This document shows, one piece after another, positions 16,075-23,548 of a stretch of DNA of 64,000 nt. Position 1 is the first letter of the stretch. Each line of letters opens with the position of its first letter. Under the pieces are notes generated by a model. That model searched no databases, was not told where the DNA came from, and saw nothing but the letters and a program-made list of their open reading frames with translations. The translations under genes and the position numbers were made by a program. This stretch comes from Larkinella soli (GTDB lineage: Bacteria; Bacteroidota; Bacteroidia; Cytophagales; Spirosomataceae), in contig NZ_QTJY01000011.1 in NCBI RefSeq assembly GCF_003703975.1, forward strand, positions 186,001-250,000, given 5' to 3'.

Positions 16075-16668
16075 TCACTGGGTTGGAAAATATACCTTAA
16101 GGCTATTCCAAACCCGCGAATTGCCCGTCAACCATCGCAGAAACCCGTACTCGAAAATCACGGTGAGCGGGATCACCGTCAGGTTTTTGAGGAAAAAGAC
16201 AATCGGCATACCGGTCGATTCCGGGTGGAGTAAACCCCGCTCCCGGAGAGCGTCCAGCATCACCCGGTTTTCCGAAACCATCGAGATCAGCTGGTTCATG
16301 GCCCAGGCCGTCAGGGCGAACCATAGCAGATTACCGATCATTTCGGGCCAGCACCGGGCCCACTGATTGTTGACGGTGGCCCAAAGGCCGCTCCACTTCC
16401 AATCCACCGGTTGAAACCAGCCGGTAACGACGGCAACCCCGTTCCGGAAATTCCCATCGCCCAGAATGATCAGCAGCGTTAGCACCCGCGCCGATTCGAC
16501 CACGACCTCCAGCCCCCAGTAAACCGGACCCGGTATTGGGCCGGCGGCCTTCATCTGGGCGGCACGGCCCACGGCCGAAATCAGCATCAGTCCCGAAATG
16601 GCTGCCCCATGGGCCAGCCAGAACCTGAAAGCCCAGCGCATAAGCCGGGCCGAAAGCAGACGTTTCAT
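16075..16668 (-). CDS. Hypothetical membrane protein
   Basis: A 197-residue protein with about four membrane segments: FWLAHGAAISGLMLISAVG (about 17-35), VYWGLEVVVESARVLTLLII (about 50-68), GNLLWFALTAWAMNQLISMV (about 112-131), and MPIVFFLKNLTVIPLTVIFE (about 153-172). I recognise no family or catalytic motif. It starts 26 bases after the stop of the membrane protein at 16695-17117, so it is probably the third gene of the sigma-factor operon, which suggests a role in the response that the sigma factor controls. Confidence 0.6.
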   Translation of the reverse strand: MKRLLSARLMRWAFRFWLAHGAAISGLMLISAVGRAAQMKAAGPIPGPVYWGLEVVVESARVLTLLIILGDGNFRNGVAVVTGWFQPVDWKWSGLWATVNNQWARCWPEMIGNLLWFALTAWAMNQLISMVSENRVMLDALRERGLLHPESTGMPIVFFLKNLTVIPLTVIFEYGFLRWLTGNSRVWNSLKVYFPTQ

Positions 16669-16694
16669 GGCTCAATAGAATATAGGGTTCCTTC

Positions 16695-17117
16695 TTATTC
16701 AGCTATTTTCCGTTTCACCAGCCGGCGATCCGCCCACTGGATCAGCATCAGCAAGCCGAGGGCAAACAACACCGGATAGCGGTAATGGAAAACTGCCCGC
16801 AGGGTCTCCCGGAAATCATCTCTGCCGAAAATTGCCTGAAGACCCAAAGCCGCCCCGATCATCAGCAGGATGCCGGCCGCCACATACCCGTATGCCCTGC
16901 GTTCCTGCCGGGCCAGGTCCTGTTCCTGAATCCGCCGGACGACCCGGGCCGAAAAGCCGTAGGACAGGCCGGTTGCCGGTTCGGTCGCCAGGGCATCGAA
17001 CAATTGCCGATACAGACGAAACGATTCGTCATCCGGGTCGGGGGCGAAGGGCGGGGTTCCGTTCAGGCCTTCAAACCAGGCCTGCCATTCTTCGTCACTT
17101 CGATTTTCTAAGGCCAT
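16695..17117 (-). CDS. Small membrane protein downstream of a sigma factor; possible anti-sigma factor
   Basis: A 140-residue protein: a soluble acidic N-terminal part (MALENRSDEEWQAWFEGLN onward, about 75 residues) and two membrane segments near the C-terminus (GYVAAGILLMIGAALGLQAI and YPVLFALGLLMLIQWA). Its start overlaps the end of the sigma-factor gene by ten bases. A soluble N-terminal domain with membrane anchors, directly coupled to an ECF sigma gene, is the usual organisation of an anti-sigma factor. No zinc-binding HxxxCxxC motif is present, and I cannot match a named anti-sigma family, so the role is inferred from position only. Confidence 0.6.
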   Translation of the reverse strand: MALENRSDEEWQAWFEGLNGTPPFAPDPDDESFRLYRQLFDALATEPATGLSYGFSARVVRRIQEQDLARQERRAYGYVAAGILLMIGAALGLQAIFGRDDFRETLRAVFHYRYPVLFALGLLMLIQWADRRLVKRKIAE

Positions 17118-17674
17118 CGTTCGCTTTGCTGATATCTTTGAAGGGCTTCCTTCAATAATTTACGGGCTCTGAACAGATAGTTTTTAACGGTCCCTTCGGG
17201 AAGGGAGGTAACGGCTCCGATTTCTTCATACGACAGCTCCTCCAGGTGGTAGAGGGTCAGGATGGTGCGGTAATGGACCGGAAGTCTGGCGATTTCTTCC
17301 TGCATGAACCGTTGCCGGTCCTGGCGCACGAGCCGCTCCTCCGGGTTGGCCTGACCGGCGTCCTCCAGACGATCCGCCAGGGGTTCGGACAGGGGATCGG
17401 CAGGCCGCCGGGCGGTTTTCTTCCGGTGGTTGAGGGCCGTCCGGTAGGCGATGGTAGCAATCCAGGTCGACAGTTTCGACTCGCCCCCAAACTCCCCCAG
17501 ATGCTTATGGACCTGAATGAATACCTCCTGACACAGATCCTCGACGTCTTCCGGCTGCTGAACGATCCGGCCCACCATATGCGCCACCAGACGCTGATAC
17601 TGCTCGACCAGGTGCCGGAAAGCACGCAGGTCGCCCTGCAGGATACGGCGGATCAGGACCTGTTCATCGTTCAT
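17108..17674 (-). CDS. ECF-type RNA polymerase sigma factor
   Basis: A 188-residue sigma-70 family factor. Region 2 (about residues 20-90) holds LVEQYQRLVAHMVGRIV, DVEDLCQEVFIQVHKHL and STWIATIAYRTALNHRKK, which bind core polymerase and the -10 element; region 4 (about 130-180) holds LSYEEIGAVTSLPEGTVKNYLFRARKLL, which reads the -35 element. The start at 17674 (MNDEQVLIRRILQGD) is chosen because family members begin there and GGAG is well placed before it; longer readings run through a palindrome. It is followed by a coupled membrane protein and then another. Its divergent promoter region shows a nested palindrome at 17679-17754. Confidence 0.9.
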   Translation of the reverse strand: MNDEQVLIRRILQGDLRAFRHLVEQYQRLVAHMVGRIVQQPEDVEDLCQEVFIQVHKHLGEFGGESKLSTWIATIAYRTALNHRKKTARRPADPLSEPLADRLEDAGQANPEERLVRQDRQRFMQEEIARLPVHYRTILTLYHLEELSYEEIGAVTSLPEGTVKNYLFRARKLLKEALQRYQQSERWP

Positions 17675-17678
17675 TGCT

Positions 17679-17754
17679 CCATGAGACAACGGCCCCATAT
17701 CGAAGGTTGCAGCGAGTCGACTGCAACCTTTCGGCCGGCCGGGTTGTCTCATGG
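17679..17754. repeat. Nested palindrome between divergent genes
   Basis: Outer arms CCATGAGACAAC (17679-17690) and GTTGTCTCATGG (17743-17754) are perfect inverted repeats, and inner arms AAGGTTGCAG (17703-17712) and CTGCAACCTT (17721-17730) are perfect too. The left end touches the ribosome-binding GGAG of the sigma gene and the right end contains the ATG at 17751. It could be a cruciform, a transcript hairpin or a paired operator. Confidence 0.85.
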
Positions 17755-18125
17755 CTAAAAATCGTAAAATCATGGGAGAAGACCAGTATGGGATCCAGGG
17801 CGCCTATGTCATCCTTTCCATCTCTTTCGGATTGTATCTGCTGATCAGACCGGTAACGACCTACCTGCTGAGACGGCGGCTGATCGAGCTGGGGCAGTGG
17901 AACGAACAGATTCACCGGGAGCTGGGGCGGTATGCCGGGAACACCACCGAAAACCTCAAATGGGGGCTGATCCTGTTATTTACCGGGTTGGGTCTGATCC
18001 TCAACGAATTCCTGCCGTATTCCTATTACCGGTCCTCTCTCCCCTACGGCGTCATTGCCGTGGCGGCTTCGCTCGGCTTTCTGCTCTATTACCTCATCGT
18101 CGTCAACCGTTCCAAAACCGTCTGA
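17751..18125 (+). CDS. Small membrane protein (DUF6249-like), divergent from the sigma factor
   Basis: A 124-residue protein with three membrane segments: YGIQGAYVILSISFGLYLLI, WGLILLFTGLGLILNEFLPY and YGVIAVAASLGFLLYYLIVV. Between the first two is a charged cytoplasmic stretch RRRLIELGQWNEQIHREL. The first ATG (17751) lies in a palindrome arm; a second ATG at 17772 (MGEDQYGIQG) is a likely alternative start. Resemblance to DUF6249 proteins, often found next to sigma/anti-sigma genes in Bacteroidota, is from memory and weak. Function unknown; it starts an operon with the next two genes (8-base gap, then 4-base overlap). Confidence 0.6.
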   Translation: MAKNRKIMGEDQYGIQGAYVILSISFGLYLLIRPVTTYLLRRRLIELGQWNEQIHRELGRYAGNTTENLKWGLILLFTGLGLILNEFLPYSYYRSSLPYGVIAVAASLGFLLYYLIVVNRSKTV

Positions 18126-18133
18126 ACAAGGAT

Positions 18134-18754
18134 ATGAGCCCCTCTTCCGTCTTCTCCCCCGAACGCACCCTCCAGGGGTTATCGATGCTGATCGCCCCCC
18201 TGCTGTTTACGATTTCGTCCTTTTTCATCAGCCCCGGCCCTTACGGGGAGTACGGCACGACGGGCGGTACGCTCATCGTGCTGGGCAGCGTGTTCTGGAT
18301 TCCGGCGTTCATGGGTCTCTTCGACCGGGTGAGGACTGCCCTTCCGCGGTATGCGGCCTGGGGGCTGCTCATCGCGGTGTACGGTTGCATCGCCGGCAGT
18401 AATTTCGGCCTGCGTGGGGTCTATGCCGAAGCGTTCGGTCTGTCCCATGCGCGGGTGCTGGAGGAGTCGGCGGCCCATCCGCTCTCCTTCAACCTGACCC
18501 TGTACTGGGGCGGACCGCTTTTTCCGCTCAGCCTGCTCGTCCTGGGCATCCAGCTGATCCGGACCCGGACGGCCCCGATCTGGGTGGGAGTCCTGATCTG
18601 CCTGGAAGGCGTCCTGTTTCCCCTCAGCCGGATTGGCCGCCATCCGGTTCTGGCCCACCTGTCGGACCTGATGATCTTAATCCCGATGGTATATCTGGGA
18701 TTCCATTCCCTTCTCCTATCTTCGTCCCCGAAAACCAATCCCGGGAACGAATGA
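18134..18754 (+). CDS. Hypothetical polytopic membrane protein
   Basis: A 206-residue protein with about six membrane segments, starting MSPSSVFSPERTLQGLSML and containing LLFTISSFFISPG, GTLIVLGSVFWIPAFMGLFD, AAWGLLIAVYGCIAGS, LFPLSLLVLGIQLI, WVGVLICLEGVLFPL and LSDLMILIPMVYLGF. The start at 18134 is used because AAGGA lies just upstream and longer readings overlap the preceding gene. A similar arrangement of segments occurs in DUF4386-type proteins, but I cannot confirm a family. Its stop overlaps the start of the next gene (ATGA), so it is cotranscribed with it. Confidence 0.6.
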   Translation: MSPSSVFSPERTLQGLSMLIAPLLFTISSFFISPGPYGEYGTTGGTLIVLGSVFWIPAFMGLFDRVRTALPRYAAWGLLIAVYGCIAGSNFGLRGVYAEAFGLSHARVLEESAAHPLSFNLTLYWGGPLFPLSLLVLGIQLIRTRTAPIWVGVLICLEGVLFPLSRIGRHPVLAHLSDLMILIPMVYLGFHSLLLSSSPKTNPGNE

Positions 18755-19626
18755 AATCAGGACTGCTGCTCCTCAGCCTGTTCAGTTTTGCGCTTACCCT
18801 TACCGCCCAGCCGCAACCGGTGACACGCCTGCCGCTGAATGTGCTTTCTTTCAACATCCGGTACAACAACCCGCAGGACGGCGTCAACGCATGGCCGAAC
18901 CGGAAGGAACTGGCGGCCAAAGTGTTCACGGATTATAACGTCGATTTTGCCGGGTTGCAGGAGGCCCTGGCCGGCCAGATCGCCGACCTCCAGGACCAGC
19001 TTCCCGCCTACGGCTGGATTGGCGTCGGGCGGGACGACGGGAAATTTAAGGGGGAGTTTTCACCGATCTTCTACAACAAACAGAAATTCAGCCTCGACAA
19101 ACAGGGTACGTTCTGGCTTTCCGAGACCCCGGAGGTTCCGGGCAGCAAACACTGGGATGCGGCCATTACGCGGGTGGCAACCTACGGTATTTTCAGCGAC
19201 ATCCGCACCGGCAAGAAACTGTTTGTGATCAACACCCATTTCGATCATATCGGTGAGCAGGCCCGTCAGAACAGCGCGAAACTTCTGATCCGAAAGATCC
19301 GGGAACTGAACGAAGGGCTGCCGGTGGTGCTGACGGGCGACTTCAACACCCCCGAAAACGCCCCCTCCATCCAGACCCTGACCGGCGACGCCGACTTCAA
19401 ACTGAATAATACCGAACGGGTTTCCGAGAATGCGCACACCGGCGGCAACAGCACCTTCAACGGCTTCAAAACCGACCAGCGAGGACCCGTCATCGACTTC
19501 GTGTTCGTCGGGCCGGGACTGAAGGTGGAGCGGCATGATTACCTGCCCATCATGAAAGAGGAAGTGTTCGTTTCGGACCACTGGCCCGTTCTGACCCGCC
19601 TTTCCCTCGCGCTTACCAACCCCTAA
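18751..19626 (+). CDS. Exported endonuclease/exonuclease/phosphatase-family protein
   Basis: A 291-residue metal-dependent phosphodiesterase-like protein with a signal peptide (MKSGLLLLSLFSFALTLTAQ). Core motifs of the EEP superfamily are present: LSFNIRYNN near residue 31, GLQEAL near 71 (metal Glu), NTHFDHIG near 155, TGDFNTPEN near 199 (Asp/Asn), and SDHWPVLTR at the end (catalytic His). Members without DNA-binding extensions usually cleave phosphoesters such as phosphoinositides, sphingomyelin or nucleotides. The protein is likely periplasmic. It is the last gene of the operon divergent from the sigma factor. Confidence 0.88.
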   Translation: MKSGLLLLSLFSFALTLTAQPQPVTRLPLNVLSFNIRYNNPQDGVNAWPNRKELAAKVFTDYNVDFAGLQEALAGQIADLQDQLPAYGWIGVGRDDGKFKGEFSPIFYNKQKFSLDKQGTFWLSETPEVPGSKHWDAAITRVATYGIFSDIRTGKKLFVINTHFDHIGEQARQNSAKLLIRKIRELNEGLPVVLTGDFNTPENAPSIQTLTGDADFKLNNTERVSENAHTGGNSTFNGFKTDQRGPVIDFVFVGPGLKVERHDYLPIMKEEVFVSDHWPVLTRLSLALTNP

Positions 19627-19880
19627 CGAACCTATCTCCGTGTAACCAAAACCGGCCGGTCTGCCTGCCCGGTGGAGGGAAAAGTTTTCCATTTGCCAAA
19701 ACGGTTCCTATTTTTGCCGGATGCGGATGACCCCGATGCTTTAATCTTCTCTTTCCATTGTCCCTCCGGCAATCGCCTTTTTTCGGGCACAAAATTCCAT
19801 TGTCTTTTTTTAAAGTCATGTAACCGTCTCCATTCGACATCCGGGTTGGGAACGGCTACTCATTCCGGACCATTCAGATC
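19627..19880. other. Intergenic region before the dioxygenase gene
   Basis: 254 bases without a credible gene. TATTTTTG at 19709-19716 matches the Bacteroidota TAnnTTTG element on the plus strand but sits about 165 bases before the next start, so either the leader is long or the match is chance. Confidence 0.4.
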
Positions 19881-20666
19881 ATGAAAACAGGGTTAACTCT
19901 GCAGCAAATCGAGCAATTCATCCAGGACGGTTTCGTCCGTATCGACCACGCCTTTTCCGAACCCCTGGCCCGCGAAGCCCGGGCCATTCTCTGGCGCGAC
20001 ACCGGCTGCGACCCCGACGATCCGGCCACCTGGACCCGGCCGGTCATTCGGCTGGGGATGTATTCCGACCCTCCCTTTCTCGCAGCCGCCCAAACGGAAA
20101 TTCTGCAGGCGGCTTTCGACCAGCTGGCGGGCCCACGCCGATGGATTCCCTGCCGGAGTATGGGTTCGTTCCCGGTCCGGTTTCCTTTGCGGGAGGAAAC
20201 CGGCGATACCGGCTGGCACGTCGACGCCAGTTTTGCGGGCGACGACCCGACCGGCTTCCTGGAGTGGCGTGTCAACTGGCGGTCGAAAGGCCGGGGGCTG
20301 CTGATGCTGTTTCTGTTTTCGGACACCTCGGAACGGGATGCCCCGACCCGCCTGAGGATCGGGTCGCATCAGGACGTGGCCCGGCTATTGAAGCCGTATG
20401 GGGAAGCCGGTCTGTCCTTTATGGAACTGGCCGGAAAGCTCCCCGAACTTCCGGAACGGCTGGAAACCCGGGCGGTCGGGAAAGCGGGCACGGTGTACCT
20501 CTGCCATCCGTTTCTGGTCCATGCCGCCCAGCCGCACTCCGGTACCGAACCCCGGTTTCTGGCGCAGCCTCCCCTGCTGCTGAGACGGGATTTTGATATG
20601 GGGGGTTCGGAAACCGGCATTTCGCCGGTGGAGGAGGCCATTCTTAGAGCCAGTTCTTCTGCCTGA
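19881..20666 (+). CDS. Phytanoyl-CoA dioxygenase (PhyH)-like Fe(II)/2-oxoglutarate oxygenase
   Basis: A 261-residue oxygenase that would hydroxylate a small molecule using Fe(II), O2 and 2-oxoglutarate. The iron ligands appear to be the H and D of GWHVDASF (about residues 112-119) and the second His of CHPFLVHAAQPHSG (about 211-224), with the 2-oxoglutarate-binding Arg in EPRFLAQP. The N-terminus LTLQQIEQFIQDGFVRIDHAF is typical of the PhyH family (helix then GFVRI strand). Substrate unknown. Its last 23 bases overlap the 3' end of the convergent corA gene. Confidence 0.85.
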   Translation: MKTGLTLQQIEQFIQDGFVRIDHAFSEPLAREARAILWRDTGCDPDDPATWTRPVIRLGMYSDPPFLAAAQTEILQAAFDQLAGPRRWIPCRSMGSFPVRFPLREETGDTGWHVDASFAGDDPTGFLEWRVNWRSKGRGLLMLFLFSDTSERDAPTRLRIGSHQDVARLLKPYGEAGLSFMELAGKLPELPERLETRAVGKAGTVYLCHPFLVHAAQPHSGTEPRFLAQPPLLLRRDFDMGGSETGISPVEEAILRASSSA

Positions 20667-21600
20667 AGATCAATAACGTAACCAGCGAAGAAACGACGAT
20701 GGCGCCCAGAGCGATGGGATACCCGTAATGCCAGGAAAGCTCGGGCATATTCGTGAAGTTCATCCCCCAGATGCTGGCCAGCAGCGTCGGCGGCAGGAAA
20801 ACCAGCGACACTACGGTGAAAATCTTCACGATGCGGTTCTGTTCGAGGTCGATCAAACCGAGAAAGGTATTCTGGAGAAATTCCAGCCGTTCGAAGATGA
20901 AGTTCGTGTGGTCGATCAGGGAATTGATGTCCTTGATCAGGGTCCGCAGGCGCTGCTGCTCTTCCTCCGTAAACCAGCCGTCGCTGCGGATCATGGCCGA
21001 AATTACCCGCTGCTTATCGACGACGTTTTCGCGGATGGACATGGTCAGCTCCTGGTAATCGTTGATTTTCAGCAGCATCTCCTTATCCAGTTTGGCATCC
21101 AGGTCGAGGTGGCGGTTGATGGCCTTGATTTCCTGGGAAACCATCTCGATCAGGTCGGCATCGTAGTCGATGCGGGATTCGAAGATGAAGATCAAAATCT
21201 GGGCGCCGTCGCTGAACACCGCCCGGCGGGATTTGATGCGTTTGACCGTATCGGCAAAGGATTTCAGGTCGGCGTTCCGATAGGTGAACAGGGTGTCGTC
21301 CTTGAGCATGAAGCTGACCGGAACGTTGAGGTATCCGTCCGGCTGCTCCTTATCCGGGATCAGAAAGTTGGAGTTGGCGATCAGAAATTCGTCTTCCTCG
21401 ATGTACCGCGAACTGCTTTCGATTTCCAGCTGCTCCTGCTGCGACTGAAAATTGACGTCGAACTTGTCTTCCACGCTCTTGATTTCCTCCCGCGACGGGT
21501 TCTGAAGATCGACCCAGAGCGTGCGCTCCGTGTCGGAGAAGGAGTCGATATCCCTTACCTTGCGAACGGCGGTTTCGTCGAGCTGAAAAATGCGGATCAT
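20644..21600 (-). CDS. corA: CorA-type magnesium/divalent cation transporter
   Basis: A 318-residue inner-membrane channel for Mg2+ (or Co2+/Ni2+). The large cytoplasmic N-terminal domain ends in the long stalk helix (residues about 200-255, TLIKDINSLIDHTNFIFERLEF), then TM1 ending with the selectivity motif GMNF (WGMNFTNMPE) and TM2 (GYPIALGAIVVSSLVTLLIF), closing with the basic tail RQKNWL. The start at 21600 (MIRIFQLDET) is chosen; the preceding 42 residues of the longer frame are not family-like. Stand-alone gene, converging on the dioxygenase with a 23-base overlap, which may cause some transcriptional interference. Confidence 0.93.
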   Translation of the reverse strand: MIRIFQLDETAVRKVRDIDSFSDTERTLWVDLQNPSREEIKSVEDKFDVNFQSQQEQLEIESSSRYIEEDEFLIANSNFLIPDKEQPDGYLNVPVSFMLKDDTLFTYRNADLKSFADTVKRIKSRRAVFSDGAQILIFIFESRIDYDADLIEMVSQEIKAINRHLDLDAKLDKEMLLKINDYQELTMSIRENVVDKQRVISAMIRSDGWFTEEEQQRLRTLIKDINSLIDHTNFIFERLEFLQNTFLGLIDLEQNRIVKIFTVVSLVFLPPTLLASIWGMNFTNMPELSWHYGYPIALGAIVVSSLVTLLIFRQKNWL

Positions 21601-22227
21601 ACGTTCAGGATCAATGAGCGGTTGCTGGTTTCGGGTGCAAAGGTCATCAAAAACGGGTTTCCGTGGGAGGCTAAATTGTAAAATGTCGAATGCCGGGCAG
21701 AAAAGCCCTCCCCGGCATTCAATCATTTCTTTTCTATCCTGCGCTGCCGATCAGAACTATTCACCAAAACGCATAGCCAGCGAGGACCACCCCCCAACCC
21801 CCTCCTTGGTAAGGAGGGGGGGCTCGGCCCTGTTTGTCATCCCGACTCTTTGGTCATCCCAAGGAACGAGGGATCTCGTGCTTCGGCGCTCACAGTAACC
21901 GGTTATCGAGCTTCAGGATCCCTCCTGCGTCGGGATGACAAACCGCTTCCCCAAACAACCTCTTAAAGGGAGTGCTCTGCCACTTTTCAAAACCGGCGAA
22001 GCCCCCCTCCTTAGCAAGGTGGGGCCGGACCGGCGCTCCGGCTGTGGTGTGGTCTCCGGGTGCTGAAGGAAGTTTGTGGCTACGCATATCCCCTCTACCT
22101 AAGCGCCGAAGCACAGGATACCACGTTCCCGGGATGACAATAACAGGCGAAAAACTAAACTCCTCAACCCCTAAACCCCAAAAATCCCTCACTCAATCAT
22201 TCAACAATTCACCAATTCAACAATTCC
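21601..22227. repeat. Repeat-rich gap: mosaic of dispersed repeats A and B
   Basis: 627 bases with no credible gene. Repeat A left end starts at 21785 (GACCACCCCCC then a CCCCCTCCTT/AAGGAGGGGG hairpin) and its right half is at about 21961-22060. Repeat B occupies 21836-21939, bounded by GTCATCCCGAC and GTCGGGATGAC, with an inverted partial copy at 22099-22138; TGCTTCGGCGCT at 21879-21890 is matched in inverted form at 22102-22113. The arrangement suggests B inserted into A. Confidence 0.75.
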
Positions 22228-23538
22228 CTACTTCCCCGTCTGCTCCTGACCGTACTTTTCCCGGTAAATGTTGTACAGGCGTTTGTGCTTATCGTCGAGG
22301 TTAATGGTACGACCCTGAATATAAGCCTGTTCGACGACATTGGTGCGCATGTCGAGCAGGTCGCCTTTGGAAACCACGAGCGTGGCGTGTTTGCCCTTTT
22401 CGAGTGTCCCGACCTGTTTGTCGATGCCCATGATGCCGGCGGTATTGGACGTGATCATCTTCAGGGCCTCCTCCTTATCCAGACCGCCGAAGCCGGCGGC
22501 CGTACCGGCCAGGAAAGGCAGATTCCGGGTGCGCCACCACTCCTCGGCATAGCTGAGAGCCACCTTGACGCCGGCCTTGTGCAGGATGGAAGGCAGCCGG
22601 TACGGTCGGTCTACCTCTTCGTCCTGCCGGTTGGGCAGCCGGTGCAGGGGATTCAGAATGACGGGGATGTTGTTTTCCTTCAGGAAATCGACCACCCGGG
22701 CGGCATCGTCGCCCCCCACGATGACCGGCTTCCGAACGCCCATCTGTTTCGCAAACTTGACGGCCTCGATGATGTCCTTGCCGTAGTCGGCCCGGATGTA
22801 GAGGCATCGGGAGCCGTCGAACAGGCCCTTCATGGCTTCGAACCGCAGGTTGGCCGTCGCCGGTTTTTTGAGTTCGGAATAGGCTTTGGCATCGCCGAAG
22901 GTGGCCGTCAGGACGTTGATTCCGTCCTGCCGCCGTTCGTTCTTTTTGAGGGTAACCCCAAAGTTCTCGAAATCGAAATCCCGGGAAAAATAACCGGGCC
23001 AGTTCAGCCAGATGCCGTCGTCGGCTTTCAGAACGGCGTCTTCCCAGTTCCAGCCGTCGGTCTGCATCACCGACGAACTGCCGGAAATCACCCCGCCCTG
23101 GGGCATGGCCTGCGTCAGCAGAATCCCGTTGTTTCGGATGGTCGGAATGATTTCGGAATCGGTGTTGTAGGCGATCAGCGCCCGAATGTTGGGGTTCAGA
23201 TAACCCACCTCCTGAAAATCGAGCGTCGCCCGCACCGAGGCCACTTCCTGCAGCCCGACCGTCGAGGCCGGGGAAATCAGGCCGGGGTAAATGTGCTTCC
23301 CGGCCACCTCGATCACCTGCGCGCCGTTGGTGGGGGTGTTGGCATCGCCGACGGCGGTAATGACCCCCTTGTCGAAAACGATGATGCCGTTCGGGATGAC
23401 CTGGCCGTTGCCCACGTGGATGGTGGCGCCCGAAAGGGCAATCGGGCGGGCCTGAGGACGCGACGGAGCCGGGTTCTGGGCCGACACCGACAGGGCGATG
23501 CCCAGCAGACCGGCGATGGAAATCAGTATCTTTTTCAT
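22228..23538 (-). CDS. Exported amidohydrolase-superfamily protein lacking the usual metal motif
   Basis: A 436-residue protein with a signal peptide (MKKILISIAGLLGIALSVSAQ). It has the amidohydrolase-type N-terminal beta-sandwich (GATIHVGNGQVIPNGIIVFDKGVITAVG), then the barrel entry KHIYPGLISPASTVGL, and the closing GTLEKGKHATLVVSKGDLLD. The HxH metal motif expected right after YPGLI is absent (SPAST) and the late Asp is also not seen (SYAEEWW). It is therefore probably catalytically altered or a partner subunit. AAGGAG lies before the start, which is ten bases after the stop of the larger amidohydrolase; the two form an operon. Confidence 0.85.
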   Translation of the reverse strand: MKKILISIAGLLGIALSVSAQNPAPSRPQARPIALSGATIHVGNGQVIPNGIIVFDKGVITAVGDANTPTNGAQVIEVAGKHIYPGLISPASTVGLQEVASVRATLDFQEVGYLNPNIRALIAYNTDSEIIPTIRNNGILLTQAMPQGGVISGSSSVMQTDGWNWEDAVLKADDGIWLNWPGYFSRDFDFENFGVTLKKNERRQDGINVLTATFGDAKAYSELKKPATANLRFEAMKGLFDGSRCLYIRADYGKDIIEAVKFAKQMGVRKPVIVGGDDAARVVDFLKENNIPVILNPLHRLPNRQDEEVDRPYRLPSILHKAGVKVALSYAEEWWRTRNLPFLAGTAAGFGGLDKEEALKMITSNTAGIMGIDKQVGTLEKGKHATLVVSKGDLLDMRTNVVEQAYIQGRTINLDDKHKRLYNIYREKYGQEQTGK

Positions 23539-23548
23539 GAGTCGCTCC

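Noticed and set aside
17675-17773. A longer start for the sigma factor giving an N-terminal extension
   Set aside because: The extension reads through the palindrome and gives residues not seen in the family; GGAG and family length favour 17674.
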